This document shows, one piece after another, positions 18,331 through 27,505 of a DNA stretch of 64,000 nucleotides; position 1 is the first letter of the stretch; each line of letters starts with the position of its first letter. Source of the DNA: Bordetella petrii (GTDB lineage Bacteria > Pseudomonadota > Gammaproteobacteria > Burkholderiales > Burkholderiaceae_B); the NCBI RefSeq assembly GCF_000067205.1, contig NC_010170.1:4030001-4094000 (forward strand). Direction: 5' to 3'. A model generated the notes under the pieces. That model searched no databases. It saw only the letters and a program-made list of their open reading frames with translations, and had not been told where the DNA came from. Made by a program: the position numbers and the translations under genes.

Positions 18331-18663
18331 TCAGACAATGAACAACAGGTAGCGCGCGCCATGGCGGGCCGGCGTAACGAACGCGTTGGGGCCGGTAAGC
18401 TGGTAGCGCAGGCAATCGCCGGGCCGCAATTCCAGCGGCTGTCCGTCCAGGATGACCTGCAGCTGGCCTTCCAGCAGCAGCAGGTGGTGCTCCAGCCCGG
18501 GCCGGGGCGGTTTGTCGTAGTCGATGCGCGCGCCGGGCGCCAGGCGGCATTCCAGCACCTCGCCCGCCAGCCGCTGCGCCGGCGGCGACACCGAGCGGCG
18601 CTCGAAGCCCACGCTGGCGTCCACCCACACGGGCTGGTCGGCGCGGGCCACCAGCGGCGTTAA
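18331..18663 (-). pseudogene. XRE-cupin transcriptional regulator, 5' end deleted
   Basis: Only the C-terminal cupin half of an XRE-type regulator remains (about 110 residues). The sequence reads LTPLVARADQPVWVDASVGF, then cupin strands LECRLAPGARIDYDKPPRPG, LLLLEGQLQVILDGQPLELRPGD and the end YLLFIV. In intact family members (about 190 residues) a helix-turn-helix domain precedes this. Here the upstream sequence is instead the copper receptor gene, with the junction at about 18661. A GTG at 18651 could still start a 106-residue cupin, but without a DNA-binding domain. Confidence 0.8.
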
Positions 18664-20671
18664 AGCGCGTATTGGCGGAAAACCCGAAACCGGCGTCGCC
18701 CGCCAGGTTCAGGTGCTCGCTGTATGCCTTGTCGAACAGGTTGTCCACCCCCACCGCCAGCTTGACCTGCTGGTTGACGGCATAGCCCGCGTTCAGCGAA
18801 AAAACGCCGAACCCCGCGCTGGGGCCGAAGTCCTTGCCCACCACGTTGCCGCTGCCGGCGGCATAGCGATGCTGGGCCGCCACCAGCCGCCATAGCGCGC
18901 CCGCAGACCAGGTGCCATCGTCGTAGGTGGCGCTAAGCCTGGCTTCCAGCGGCGGCATCTGCGGCAACGGACGGCCGTCGCTGCGGTTCTGGCCCCATGC
19001 ATAGGCCAGCGTCGCGCCTACCTTCCAGGCCGGCGTGGCGCGGTATGACACGCCCAGCTCGCCGCCCGCGATGCGGGCATCGATGTTGCGCGCCTGCGTA
19101 CGCTCGCCCATCATGCCGCCGGGCAAGTAGTCGAACAGAATGTAGTCCTGCACATAGCCGGCATAGCCCGAGATCCAGGCGTCGACCTTGTCGGTGCGGT
19201 ACTGCGCGCCGATATCCAGCTGCGTGGTCTTTTCCGGCTCGATGCCTGCAAAGGCGTTGACCGAGCCGTCCGGCCCGCTGCCGGGCGAAAACAGCTCCCA
19301 GTAGTCGGGAAAGCGTTGCACGTGCCCGATGCCCGCGTACCAGGTGGCGGGCAGGCTCTGCAGATCGTGTTCGTAGCGCAGAAACCCGCTGGGCAGCGTG
19401 TCGGTGCGGCGCTTGCCGGCCGTGGGGTTGGGCATGGGCGTCATGCCGCGCGCCGACTGGCGGAAGTCCTTGGCCGAGGCCCGGTCAAGCCGTGCGCCGC
19501 CAATCACGCGGGTGGCTTCGGCCACGCGCCAGGTCAGTTCGCCGAACACGCCCGTGTTGGCGAATTCGGCGTCCTTGGTCCAGGGCTGGTCGCGATACGG
19601 GCTCATTTGCGTGCCGCTGCGCGCGCGATGCCGGCTGCGCTGGAAGTCCACACCGCCTTGCAGGCTCAGCGATTCAGCCAACTCGAAGGTGCCGGCCACG
19701 CGGCCTCCCCAGGTGGCGCGGTCGACGTCGGAAGCCATGCCCATGGGCATGGCGCTCGTCGGGTCAGGGTCGCGCAGCGTGAAGTTGTCCATCACATGAT
19801 CGGCATAGTTGTAGTACAGCTGCGCCTCGACCTGGCGCAACACGGGCCCGAGGTTGTCGCGTTCGAAGCGCAGCCCGAAGCTCTCGCGCTTGAACTGCAC
19901 GCCATCCATGCCCCGGCCGGCATAGCGCGACTCGCCATCGCCGGTGCCGGCGCTCAGCTCGAACAAGGTGTCGGCGTCGGGCGTGAAACCCACGGCCACA
20001 TCCGCATTCCACTTGTCCCAGCGTGAGGGCACGGTATCGCCATTGCCATCTTGGTAGTCCTGCGAGTGCGAATGGTTGGCGGTGATCCGCGCGTAGCTGC
20101 GCGCGTTGCCGGCGGTCAGGTCGGCGGCCTGGTCGTTGCGTCCCCAGGAACCGCCAAGCAGGCTGCCGTCGAAACGCACGCCGGGCTCGTCAAAGCGTGG
20201 CGTGTCGCGGTCGAATTTCACCGTGCCGGCCGACGCGCCGGGGCCCCACAACACGGTTTGCGGCCCCTTGATGACCGTAAGCTCGTCGAAATTCTCGGGC
20301 GAGATGTACGACGTGGGCGCGTCCATGCGGGCCGGGCAGGCGCCGGGCATGGAAGAGCCGTTGGCCAGGATGTTCAAGCGCGAGCCGAACATGCCGCGCA
20401 GCACCGGGTCGCCATTGCTGCCGCCATTGCGTATGGCCGAAAAGCCGGGGATCGTTTTCAGATAGTCGGTGCCGTCGCTGGCGGGCACCGGCTGGCGCGG
20501 GATCTTCGGATCGGTCGTGAAAATCAGCGGCGCCTCGGGCGCCACGCCCGTAATGACGATGGGCGTCATTTCCTGGGTAGCTGCCTGAATGGATTCGGCC
20601 CAAACGGGCGCAACAGCCGCCACGGCGGCGCACAGGCCCAGGGCCTGCGGCAAGAGATCGGTTCTTTCCAT
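18661..20671 (-). pseudogene. TonB-dependent copper receptor (OprC/NosA type), 3' end deleted
   Basis: About 670 residues of an outer-membrane receptor, from a signal peptide (METD-like start at 20671, LCAAVAAVAPVWA) through the plug (PGFSAIRNGGSNGDPVLRGM, PENFDELTVIKGPQTVLWGP) and the beta-barrel to the penultimate strand (VNQQVKLAVGVDNLFDKAYS, then NTRFN). Family members end a few residues later with a strand closing on an aromatic residue; here that last strand is missing and the frame runs on into the neighbouring regulator gene in a meaningless reading frame to a stop at 18227. Without the C-terminal strand, barrel assembly by Bam is doubtful. A DUF2946 gene lies just upstream, as usual for copper receptors. 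Confidence 0.8.
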
Positions 20672-20824
20672 GGATAAATGTCTGCAAGGCACGCGCGGCC
20701 ATGCCGCCGGCCGGACGAGGCAGCGGCGCGGGCCCACGCGCGCGGGTCTGATGCGGGCCACGGTCGCGCGGCAGCCCCGGCGGCATGCGCGGCGCGGGGT
20801 TGGGCGAACCGTGAACGAAGAAGA

Positions 20825-21241
20825 TCAGGCAGACAAGAACGGCGGCGCGCGCGGCCCCAACGGAGGGCCTGCGGGCGGCAACGGCGGCAGCGCGCGCTGC
20901 AACACCGCCATGGGGCGGGACACGGCCGGCGTGGCCGGCAACACCGCCGCCCCGGCCACGGGAGGAAGATCGAACGCCTGGTGCGCCACCATCCAGAAGG
21001 GGCATTCCTGGGCGGCATCGGGCGCGTGTTCATCGCGCGGCGTCTCGACCAGGGCCTGCAGGACAGAGGACGAACCGCCAGCGGCAGAGCAGAAACTGAT
21101 TTCGAGCCGGCCCTGGCGCAAGGCCGCGGCATCGGGCATGTACCCTGCCGGCACCAGCGCGCGGAACAGCGTGACCAGTGCCAGCACGCACAACAAGGTG
21201 CGTGCGCGCATACCGTAGGCCAGGCCGCGACTGGAAGACAT
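20825..21241 (-). CDS. DUF2946 family protein
   Basis: A 138-residue protein with an N-terminal signal or membrane segment (TLLCVLALVTLFRALVPAGYM); the ALVPAGYMPDA turn is typical of DUF2946. Family members are found next to TonB-dependent copper receptors, as here, and may act in copper handling, but the function is not known. A second start at 21211 (MRARTLL) is plausible. The C-terminal part has another hydrophobic stretch and Pro-rich tail. It is followed after 153 bases by the truncated receptor gene. Confidence 0.75.
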   Translation of the reverse strand: MSSSRGLAYGMRARTLLCVLALVTLFRALVPAGYMPDAAALRQGRLEISFCSAAGGSSSVLQALVETPRDEHAPDAAQECPFWMVAHQAFDLPPVAGAAVLPATPAVSRPMAVLQRALPPLPPAGPPLGPRAPPFLSA

Positions 21242-21336
21242 GGTCGAATTCTAGTGCACGGACAACGGCCGTCAGCCCGGGGGCCGCATCGAAGCAGCGC
21301 CCGGGCTGACGCGCGTCAAGTCTTGCGCCTGACCAC

Positions 21337-21723
21337 TTACGCCAGCTTGGCGCCGCGCTCTCGCAGCAGCTCGCGTAGCACGCTGCGGTGGCAGCGGCGT
21401 TCGTCTTCGCAGTAGCAGCCTACAGAAAAATCGGCGGTGGCCGACAAGGCCGCCAGCAAGTCCAGCACCTTGCCCGCTTCACCGCCATGCAGTTCGGAAC
21501 GGATCTTGCGAGCTACCTTGTTCCATTCGGCGTCGGTCTCGGCCGCCAGCGCCTGAGTCACCAGCTCGGGGCTGGGCGACAGGATGGGCAGCCAGACATC
21601 GTAGAAGTCGCGGCGGGCGAAATCGGCCTTGGGCACGCCGCGCGGCGGACGCCGCACCGTGCCGATGCGCAGGCCTTCGCCGGCCACGCGCGGCGATCCC
21701 AATCGTACGATCCTGATGCTCAT
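21337..21723 (-). CDS. DUF488 family protein
   Basis: A 128-residue cytoplasmic protein. DUF488 markers are IRIVRLGSPR and GLRIGTVRRPPRGVPKADF at the N-terminus, the DVWLPILSPS stretch, and near the C-terminus CYCEDERRCHRSVLRELL, the conserved cysteine/histidine signature. The family is uncharacterised. It ends the group with the methyltransferase gene upstream on the same strand, 58 bases apart. Confidence 0.88.
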   Translation of the reverse strand: MSIRIVRLGSPRVAGEGLRIGTVRRPPRGVPKADFARRDFYDVWLPILSPSPELVTQALAAETDAEWNKVARKIRSELHGGEAGKVLDLLAALSATADFSVGCYCEDERRCHRSVLRELLRERGAKLA

Positions 21724-21781
21724 GGTTTGCCTCGTGGAAAATAATGCCGAATAACGGCCACGCCGGCCCTTGCCCGCCAGA

Positions 21782-22441
21782 TCAGCCCTGCCGTTGCAGA
21801 CGGTACACCAGCGTGTCCAGCTGCGTCAGGCCGCGCTCGGCGAACTTGGGTTCCTTGGACAGGATATCGCGGCGGTCGATCAGCACAGCCTCGGAATGGC
21901 CCGCATAAATGGCCTGCACTTCGTCGTCGCGCACCGAAAAAGGCGGCCCGTCCATCTGGCTTTGATCGTAGTCCAGCGTGATCAGCAAGCCCCGGTACGC
22001 GGCGGACAACTGGCCATACACGTGCCGGGCATAGCGCGGGCGCATGGCCGCCGGCAGCGCGACCAGCGCGGCGCGGTCGAATGCGCCCACGCAATCGCCC
22101 AGGACATCGGCGCCCAGGTCGAAGATGTCGCCGCAATAAATGCTGATGTCGCCGGCAGAGTAGTACGTGCCCGGCCCGGCTTCGCGCACCGTGGCCTGCA
22201 GGCCGTTCTCGGCGAAGAATTGCTCGACGGCGAGTGACGACAGTTCTACCCCCAGCACCTGGTGTCCCTGCTGCGCCAGCCACACCATGTCGAGCGTCTT
22301 GCCGCACAGCGGCACCAGCACCCGGCAACCGGGCGGCAATTGCAGCGTGGGCCAGTACTTGGCCAGCAGCGGCGTGACGCGCTGCTGGTGAAAATGGGTA
22401 CGCCCGTCGCGCCAGCGCTCGAGCCAGAACTCCGCATCCAT
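21782..22441 (-). CDS. tpm: Thiopurine S-methyltransferase
   Basis: A 219-residue SAM-dependent methyltransferase. The bacterial TPMT start is clear (MDAEFWLERWRDGRTHFHQQ), followed by the SAM site RVLVPLCGKTLDMVWLAQQG and VLGVELSSLAVEQFF. Later GDIFDLGADVLGDCVGAFDRAAL is the catalytic-strand region. In bacteria the enzyme methylates thiopurines, selenium and tellurium compounds. Length matches E. coli/Pseudomonas Tpm (about 218). Confidence 0.95.
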   Translation of the reverse strand: MDAEFWLERWRDGRTHFHQQRVTPLLAKYWPTLQLPPGCRVLVPLCGKTLDMVWLAQQGHQVLGVELSSLAVEQFFAENGLQATVREAGPGTYYSAGDISIYCGDIFDLGADVLGDCVGAFDRAALVALPAAMRPRYARHVYGQLSAAYRGLLITLDYDQSQMDGPPFSVRDDEVQAIYAGHSEAVLIDRRDILSKEPKFAERGLTQLDTLVYRLQRQG

Positions 22442-22498
22442 GCCATTGCCTCTACAGTTGGGTCTACCGGATCGATCCGTATTGTAGAGGCGCTGGGG

Positions 22499-22963
22499 CT
22501 AGGGCCGGCGGGCGGGCGCGGACAAGCCCTGGACGCCATCGGCGGCCCGCAGGGCGCGCAGACGCTGCACGTGTTCGTCGAGCTGATGACGCAATGCCTC
22601 GATTTCTTGCGCGTCGGCCGAGCGCGCGGCCGCCGCGCGCAGATCGGCCACCTGTTGCGCCAGGCTGGCGATTTCGGCGTCGGGCAGCGGGGCGCTGACG
22701 CGCCGCACCTTGCGCCGCTGCAGCATCGAGGCCAGGCGGTCGCGCACGGCCACCACCGCCATGGCCCGCATCGGCTGTTTCAGGAAGCGCGGCCAGCCCA
22801 GCGCGGCGCCGGCTGCCAGCGCGGTGGCCGAACCCCACCCCTTGGACCGTGACGATCCGGGGGGCGCGGCCAGGCGGCCGAACGCGTCGGCCAGCTCGCG
22901 CCGGTCGCGCTCCATCTTGGCCAGCAGGGCCAGCTTGTCAGCCTGGGTGGTGGTCTTGGACAT
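22499..22963 (-). CDS. Uncharacterised protein downstream of YqjE
   Basis: A 154-residue protein without a signal peptide. It begins MSKTTTQADKLALLAKMERD and has a short hydrophobic stretch (ATALAAGAALGWPRFLK), a basic segment, and a C-terminal heptad-like helix (about residues 95-140, rich in Ala, Leu, Gln and Arg) that may form a coiled coil. It overlaps yqjE by 26 bases and must be co-translated with it. In enterobacteria yqjE is followed by yqjK; this may be the counterpart, but similarity is weak. Confidence 0.65.
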   Translation of the reverse strand: MSKTTTQADKLALLAKMERDRRELADAFGRLAAPPGSSRSKGWGSATALAAGAALGWPRFLKQPMRAMAVVAVRDRLASMLQRRKVRRVSAPLPDAEIASLAQQVADLRAAAARSADAQEIEALRHQLDEHVQRLRALRAADGVQGLSAPARRP

Positions 22964-23330
22964 AGTGGCTCCGGGCGGCGGCAGTATCCAGGCGCACCTG
23001 GCGGCTCAATTCGGCAAACGGGGAAGCCCTGGGCGCATTCCGGTTGGCGACGGCCAGCGCAATTAACGAGATCAGCAGCCAGGCGCCCGCCACCAGCCAG
23101 GCCACCAGCTTGCGGTACTCGGTGTCCCAGAAGTTCACCACGATGGCCACGGATATGAAAGCCAGAGTGCCCAGCGCGCAAAACAGCAGGGCCACGCAGC
23201 CCAGCACCGTGGTCACCAGGGCCGACCGGTACAAGGACAGCTCGATACCGGCGAGTTCGAGGTAGTCGCCGCCCCGCTCGGCCGCGAATTCCGCAATGTG
23301 CCGCAGCCGCCGCAGTCGTTCCGAAATCAT
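22938..23330 (-). CDS. YqjE-like membrane protein (phage-holin superfamily III)
   Basis: A 130-residue protein with a basic amphipathic start (MISERLRRLRHIAEFAAERG), then two transmembrane helices (about 36-62 and 72-94: GCVALLFCALGTLAFISVAI and LVAWLVAGAWLLISLIALAV). This is the layout of the YqjE/holin-like family, which are ordinary chromosomal proteins despite the name. It is first in a two-gene unit with the following hypothetical gene. Confidence 0.8.
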   Translation of the reverse strand: MISERLRRLRHIAEFAAERGGDYLELAGIELSLYRSALVTTVLGCVALLFCALGTLAFISVAIVVNFWDTEYRKLVAWLVAGAWLLISLIALAVANRNAPRASPFAELSRQVRLDTAAARSHYVQDHHPG

Positions 23331-23393
23331 GGCGCCTCCTTGGTCTGAGTGCGCGACGCAGCAAGCCCCATGCCCGCGTGTGGGCAGGCGGCA

Positions 23394-23975
23394 TCAGGGC
23401 CGGCGCAGCGCCTCGACCTGGATTTCGAGCTCGACCTCTGGCTTGAAGCCCATGTCCAGCGCGAAATCGAGCCCGTAGTCGCCGCGATTGAACGAGGCGG
23501 AAACGTCAGCGCCGCACGCTTCGCGCTTTTCCATCGGATGCTGGATGCACTTGAAGTCGTCGATATCCAGCTTGAGAGCGCGCGTGACGCCGCGCAGGGT
23601 GAAATCGCCCGCGGCTTCGGTGGGACGGTCGCCGTCGAACGCCGTGAAGCGGCCCTTGAAGGTGGCGGTGGGATAACGCGCCGCGTCGAAGATGTCGGGC
23701 GCCACGGCGTGGCGGTTCATTTCGTCGTGCCCGAAGTCGATGGAAGCGATCTGCACGGTGATGTCGATGGTGCCGCTGCGCGCGGCGCGATCCAGCACGA
23801 TCACGCCCGAGGTCTGGTTGAACTTGCCGCGCCAGGTCGACAGGCCGCCCATGTGGTCGGCCTCGAAGCTGGGATAGGTGTGGGACGGGTCGATGTCGTA
23901 AGTGACGGGGGCGGCGGCGGCGGGCACCGACAGGACCGCGGCGGCGGCAAACAGCAACGGGGAAATCAGTTTCAT
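23394..23975 (-). CDS. YceI family periplasmic protein
   Basis: A 193-residue exported lipocalin-like protein that binds polyisoprenoid lipids. The start at 23975 (MKLISPLLFAAAAVLSVPAAAA) gives a clean signal peptide after GGAGGTCTC. The mature protein begins VTYDIDPSHTYPSFEADHMG and carries LSTWRGKFNQTSGVIVLD, FKGRFTAF and the terminal FKPEVELEIQVEALR. Length agrees with the family (about 190). Confidence 0.93.
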   Translation of the reverse strand: MKLISPLLFAAAAVLSVPAAAAPVTYDIDPSHTYPSFEADHMGGLSTWRGKFNQTSGVIVLDRAARSGTIDITVQIASIDFGHDEMNRHAVAPDIFDAARYPTATFKGRFTAFDGDRPTEAAGDFTLRGVTRALKLDIDDFKCIQHPMEKREACGADVSASFNRGDYGLDFALDMGFKPEVELEIQVEALRRP

Positions 23976-24172
23976 GAGACCTCCAGTAAACGGACGCGCA
24001 TGCCAAAATGCCTGCACGCCAAATGCATGGACCGGCGAACCGAATTCAGTTTTTCGTAAGAATACGCCCGCGAGCCAGTTGAGGTTGCCGATGGATATCA
24101 AGCGCACTTACTTCCGGGGCCGCGTCATGGAACTTGCTAGACTCTCGCCACCCGTACCTAGCCTGATTTCCC

Positions 24173-24892
24173 ATGAACAAACTTTTTCAGTCCCCCGCCG
24201 TGGCCGCCTTGCGCGGCGACCTGTCGCTGGCCCTGCGCGCGGCCGCCCATCATGGCCTGGGCGAAGGCGTGTGCAACCATTTCAGCGTAGCCTTGCCCGG
24301 CCAGGACGGCCTGTTCCTGCTGAATCCGCGCGGCCTGATCTGGGATGAAGTGCAGGCCGACGATATCGTGCTGGTCGATGCCCAGGGGCGCAAGCTGGCC
24401 GGCCGCCATGAGGTCGAACCCACGGCGATGTTCATCCATGCCGCCATCCACCGTATCGCCGGCAAGCACTGCGTACTGCACACTCACATGCCTTATGCCA
24501 CGGCGCTGACGCTGACCGACGCGCGCGCGCCGGACACCACGCTGTCGCAGAACGCCATGCGGTTCCATGGCCGGCTGGCCATCGACGCGCAATACAACGG
24601 CCTGGCGCTGGACAGCGCCGAAGGCGAACGCATCGCCCGCGCCATGGGCACGGCCGACATCGCGTTCCTGGGCAACCATGGCGTGGTGGTCTGCGGCGAA
24701 CGCATCGACTACGCCTACGACGACCTGTTCTTCCTGGAACGCGCCTGCCAGGCGCAGGTGCTGGCGCAGGCCAGCGGCCGGCCGCTGATGCCCACCGGCG
24801 CGGCCATGGCCGCGAAAGTAGCCGCCCAGATGCAGTCCGAACGGCTGCAGGCCACGTTGTTCTTCGAGGCGCTGCGCCGCAGGCTGGGCTAG
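24173..24892 (+). CDS. Class II aldolase/adducin family protein
   Basis: A 239-residue metal-dependent aldolase-fold protein. It has the phosphate/start region GEGVCNHFSVALPGQDGLFL, the metal ligands in CVLHTH (His103 and His105), and GNHGVVVCGERIDYAYDDLF, which holds the third histidine. Members include fuculose aldolases and decarboxylases; the substrate cannot be told. The 3' end overlaps the convergent amidase gene by 4 bases. Confidence 0.88.
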   Translation: MNKLFQSPAVAALRGDLSLALRAAAHHGLGEGVCNHFSVALPGQDGLFLLNPRGLIWDEVQADDIVLVDAQGRKLAGRHEVEPTAMFIHAAIHRIAGKHCVLHTHMPYATALTLTDARAPDTTLSQNAMRFHGRLAIDAQYNGLALDSAEGERIARAMGTADIAFLGNHGVVVCGERIDYAYDDLFFLERACQAQVLAQASGRPLMPTGAAMAAKVAAQMQSERLQATLFFEALRRRLG

Positions 24893-26367
24893 GGCTGCCC
24901 GCCCGGCTGCAGCAACGGGCTGGCCCGTTTGCCGTAGCCGCTGGCGCGGTCGTAGGCCAGGCCGATCTGCAGCACGTCGAGATCGCCCTGCGCCGGCCCG
25001 ATGATCTGGATGCCCGCCGGCAGGCCGCCGGCGCCGAATCCGGCCGGCGCCGCCAACGCCGGCAAGCCGGCCATGGTGGCCGGCACCACGGCTTCCATCC
25101 AGCGGTGATACGTATCCATGTCGCGGCCGCCCACGCGGGCAGGCCAATGCTGCTCGACCTCGAACGGAAACACCTGCGCCGCCGGCAGCACCAGGAAATC
25201 GAACTGCTCGAACAACTGCCGCAAGGCGGCATACCAAGCCGAACGCGCAACCGCGGCCTGATAGATGTCTTGCCCCGACAGGCGCAGCCCGCGCTCTATT
25301 TCCCAGACAGCCTCGGGCTTGAGCAGGCCGCGCGTGCGCGGGTCATGATACAGCCCGGCATTGGTGCCGGCGAACGTAAAGCTGCGCAGGTCCAGCCACG
25401 CCTGCCACAGCCGCGGCAGGTCGAATGCGGGGGTGGCGGCCTCGACCCGGCAGCCGATGGCCTCGAAGTGCTTCAGCGCGGCGGCGCACACGTCCAGCAC
25501 ACCCGGTTCGGTGGCCAGATGCCCGCCCAGGTCGCCCAGCCAGCCAATGCGCAGGCCGGCGCAGTCGCGCTCCAACGCGGTGACGAACGCGCTCGGGTCG
25601 TCGTGCCGGCGCGTCAGAGGCACGCGCGCGTCGAACCCCGCCTGCACCGCCAGCAGCAGCGCCAGGTCGGGCACGTTGCGGGCCATCGGGCCGCTGACGC
25701 TGAACTGCTGGAAGAACACCTCGTCGGTGGGGCCGTGCGGCACGCAACCCGGCGTGGTGCGCAGCCCATATACGTTGTTGAAGGCCGCCGGCGTGCGCAG
25801 CGAGCCCATCATGTCGGACCCGTCGGCCACCGGCAGCATGCGCAACGCCACTGCGGCGCCCGCGCCGCCGCTGCTGCCGCCCGCCGAGCGGGCCGGGTCG
25901 AAGGCGTTGCGCGTAATGCCGTAGACCGGGTTGTAGGTGTGGCCGCCCAGCCCGAATTCGGGGCTGTTGGTGCGCCCGATGAACAGCGCTCCGCTTGCCC
26001 GCATGCGTTCATACACGATAGCGTCGGTTTGGGTCACCTGCCCCGCGTAAATGGGCGAACCCTTGGTGGTAACCATGCCGCGCACCGGCGCGATGTCTTT
26101 AGGGGCCTGCGGGAACCCATGCAGCGGCCCCAGCCAGGCGCCGCGCGCCAACTGCGCGTCCAGCTCGCCGGCCTGCGCGCGCAGGAGGTCGCGATCCTGC
26201 TCTGCCACGATCGCGTTGACCACGGGATTGAGCCGGTCGATCTGCGCCAGATAGGCTTGCAAGACTTCTACGCACGACACTTGGCGCGCCCGGATTGCGG
26301 CCGACAGCGCGACGGCATCCAGGCCGGTGATGTCCGACGGCTGGCTGAAGGCAACGGAAACAGTCAT
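24889..26367 (-). CDS. Amidase (amidase signature family)
   Basis: A 492-residue hydrolase with the Ser-cis-Ser-Lys catalytic triad: Lys90 in PQAPKDIAP, the cis serine in GGSSGGAG (about 164-170), and the nucleophile Ser189 in MMGSLRTPAAF. The N-terminus has the usual LSAAIRARQVSCVEVLQAYL helix. No signal peptide is seen, so it acts in the cytoplasm on an amide of unknown identity. Other members are GatA-like and aryl/acyl amidases, but no GatB/C partner is present. Confidence 0.93.
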   Translation of the reverse strand: MTVSVAFSQPSDITGLDAVALSAAIRARQVSCVEVLQAYLAQIDRLNPVVNAIVAEQDRDLLRAQAGELDAQLARGAWLGPLHGFPQAPKDIAPVRGMVTTKGSPIYAGQVTQTDAIVYERMRASGALFIGRTNSPEFGLGGHTYNPVYGITRNAFDPARSAGGSSGGAGAAVALRMLPVADGSDMMGSLRTPAAFNNVYGLRTTPGCVPHGPTDEVFFQQFSVSGPMARNVPDLALLLAVQAGFDARVPLTRRHDDPSAFVTALERDCAGLRIGWLGDLGGHLATEPGVLDVCAAALKHFEAIGCRVEAATPAFDLPRLWQAWLDLRSFTFAGTNAGLYHDPRTRGLLKPEAVWEIERGLRLSGQDIYQAAVARSAWYAALRQLFEQFDFLVLPAAQVFPFEVEQHWPARVGGRDMDTYHRWMEAVVPATMAGLPALAAPAGFGAGGLPAGIQIIGPAQGDLDVLQIGLAYDRASGYGKRASPLLQPGGQP

Positions 26368-26465
26368 GGCAGGCCTACGCGTAGTTCGGAAGGCCTCCAG
26401 TATATAGAGCCGGCCCTGGGCGAACCGCGGCGTGCCGGCGGCTTCAGGCGCGCCGCTGGCCGGCG

Positions 26466-26699
26466 CTAGCCGGCGGGTTTGCTAGCGAGTGTGCCGGTGG
26501 GTTTGCCCGCGTCGGCCTCGGCGGTTTCTTCCAGCCCCCAGTCGCCCACGGTGTACCAGTCGTCGCCCAGCAGTTCGGCGGGGTGCAGCGTGCGGCTGGA
26601 CCCATTGCCGCACATCAGCGATTCGGACGGGCAGTATTTGTCACAACCCCAACAGACACGTTCAGGATGCTTGGGGTGCAGGGGAAACTTCTTAGCCAT
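26466..26699 (-). CDS. DUF3079 family protein
   Basis: A 77-residue protein starting at 26699 (MAKKFPLHPKHPERVCWGCD). Four cysteines in VCWGCDKYCPSESLMCGNGS suggest a small metal-binding site. The C-terminus is polar and low-complexity. The DUF3079 family is restricted mostly to beta- and gammaproteobacteria and has no known function. A start eight codons upstream is possible but less like the family. Confidence 0.82.
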   Translation of the reverse strand: MAKKFPLHPKHPERVCWGCDKYCPSESLMCGNGSSRTLHPAELLGDDWYTVGDWGLEETAEADAGKPTGTLASKPAG

Positions 26700-26827
26700 G
26701 ACGCGGCCCGCCAATTGTGACAACAGATATCAACTTACTGCTGCGGGACGGGCTGCCCTTTGATCAAACGCAATAGTTTTTGGACGCAAGCGGGTGTCCG
26801 CCCGACGCCGCCGTCGGCCTCCCCAAG

Positions 26828-26855
26828 TTGCAAAGCATTGCCGTTGCGGTATGCT
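26828..26855 (+). promoter_or_regulatory. Candidate sigma-70 promoter of a small RNA
   Basis: TTGCAA (26828-26833) and TATGCT (26850-26855) are separated by 16 bases, a fair sigma-70 match. A transcript would begin near 26862 and run into the strong terminator at 26972-27000 without a convincing reading frame. Confidence 0.5.
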
Positions 26856-26861
26856 GCTATC

Positions 26862-27001
26862 CATGGATTACGCCATTGCCGCCCTCCCCCGCGCGATTTC
26901 GCGACGAACCTCTCGACGTCGACGTTGAGTGGCTTTGCGCTATCCAGACACCCCACGGGGTGTGTATCCCGAAGGCCACGATACCTCGTGGCCTTTTTGT
27001 T
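26862..27001 (+). ncRNA. Candidate small RNA or 5' leader ending in an intrinsic terminator
   Basis: The 371-base gap between the DUF3079 gene and the acetyltransferase gene holds about 140 bases bounded by a promoter-like sequence and a strong terminator. Three hairpins are visible: CGCG-ATTT-CGCG (about 26892-26903), ACACCC-CACG-GGGTGT (26948-26963) and the terminator stem. A TCGACGTCGA palindrome lies between the first two. It could be a free small RNA or an attenuator leader of the acetyltransferase gene that starts at 27071. It matches no RNA family I can name. Confidence 0.5.
26972..27000 (+). terminator. Intrinsic (Rho-independent) terminator
   Basis: A perfect 10-base-pair stem, AAGGCCACGA / TCGTGGCCTT, with loop TACC, followed directly by a T-rich run (TTTTTGTTG). 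It lies 70 bases upstream of the next start codon and ends no annotated plus-strand gene, which is why a small RNA is proposed. Confidence 0.85.
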
Positions 27002-27070
27002 GCGTATTCCCGCCTTGCCCGAGGTATCTGCACCGGCCTTCGTTTCCCTGACTTTTATAAGGAACGAAGC

Positions 27071-27505
27071 ATGACTCCACCCGCGCTTTCCATCCGGTCC
27101 TATCAACCCTCAGATGCCCAGGGCGTCGTGCAGCTGTGGCACGACTGCGGCCTGACGCGCCCCTGGAATGATCCCTACAAGGACATTGCACGCAAGCTCA
27201 CCGTGCAGCCTGACCTTTTCCTGGTGGGCACGGCGGACGACACGCTGGTAGGCGCGGTCATGGCGGGCTACGACGGCCATCGCGGCTGGGTGAACTACCT
27301 GGCCGTGGCGCCCGGCTGCCAGCGGCGCGGCTATGCCACGCTGCTGATGCAAGAGGTGGAACGCCGGCTGGTGGCCATAGGCTGCCCCAAGATCAATCTG
27401 CTGGTGCGCCGGGGCAACGAAGCCGTGGTCGCGTTCTACGAGAAACTGGCCTTCCGGCCGGACGAAGTGGTCAGCCTGGGCAAGCGGCTGATTCCGGACA
27501 GCTGA
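27071..27505 (+). CDS. GNAT-family acetyltransferase (YpeA type)
   Basis: A 144-residue acetyltransferase. The start at 27071 follows AAGGAACGAAGC. Motifs are LSIRSYQPSDAQGVVQLWHD, the YpeA-like LTRPWNDPYKDIARKL, the acetyl-CoA loop VAPGCQRRGYATLLMQEVER, and INLLVRRGNEAVVAFYEKL. The arrangement and length match YpeA-type GNAT proteins, whose substrate is unknown. Confidence 0.92.
   Translation: MTPPALSIRSYQPSDAQGVVQLWHDCGLTRPWNDPYKDIARKLTVQPDLFLVGTADDTLVGAVMAGYDGHRGWVNYLAVAPGCQRRGYATLLMQEVERRLVAIGCPKINLLVRRGNEAVVAFYEKLAFRPDEVVSLGKRLIPDS

Noticed and set aside
22938..23330. Prophage holin
   Set aside because: The YqjE family is named after holins by fold only; no other phage gene is present nearby.
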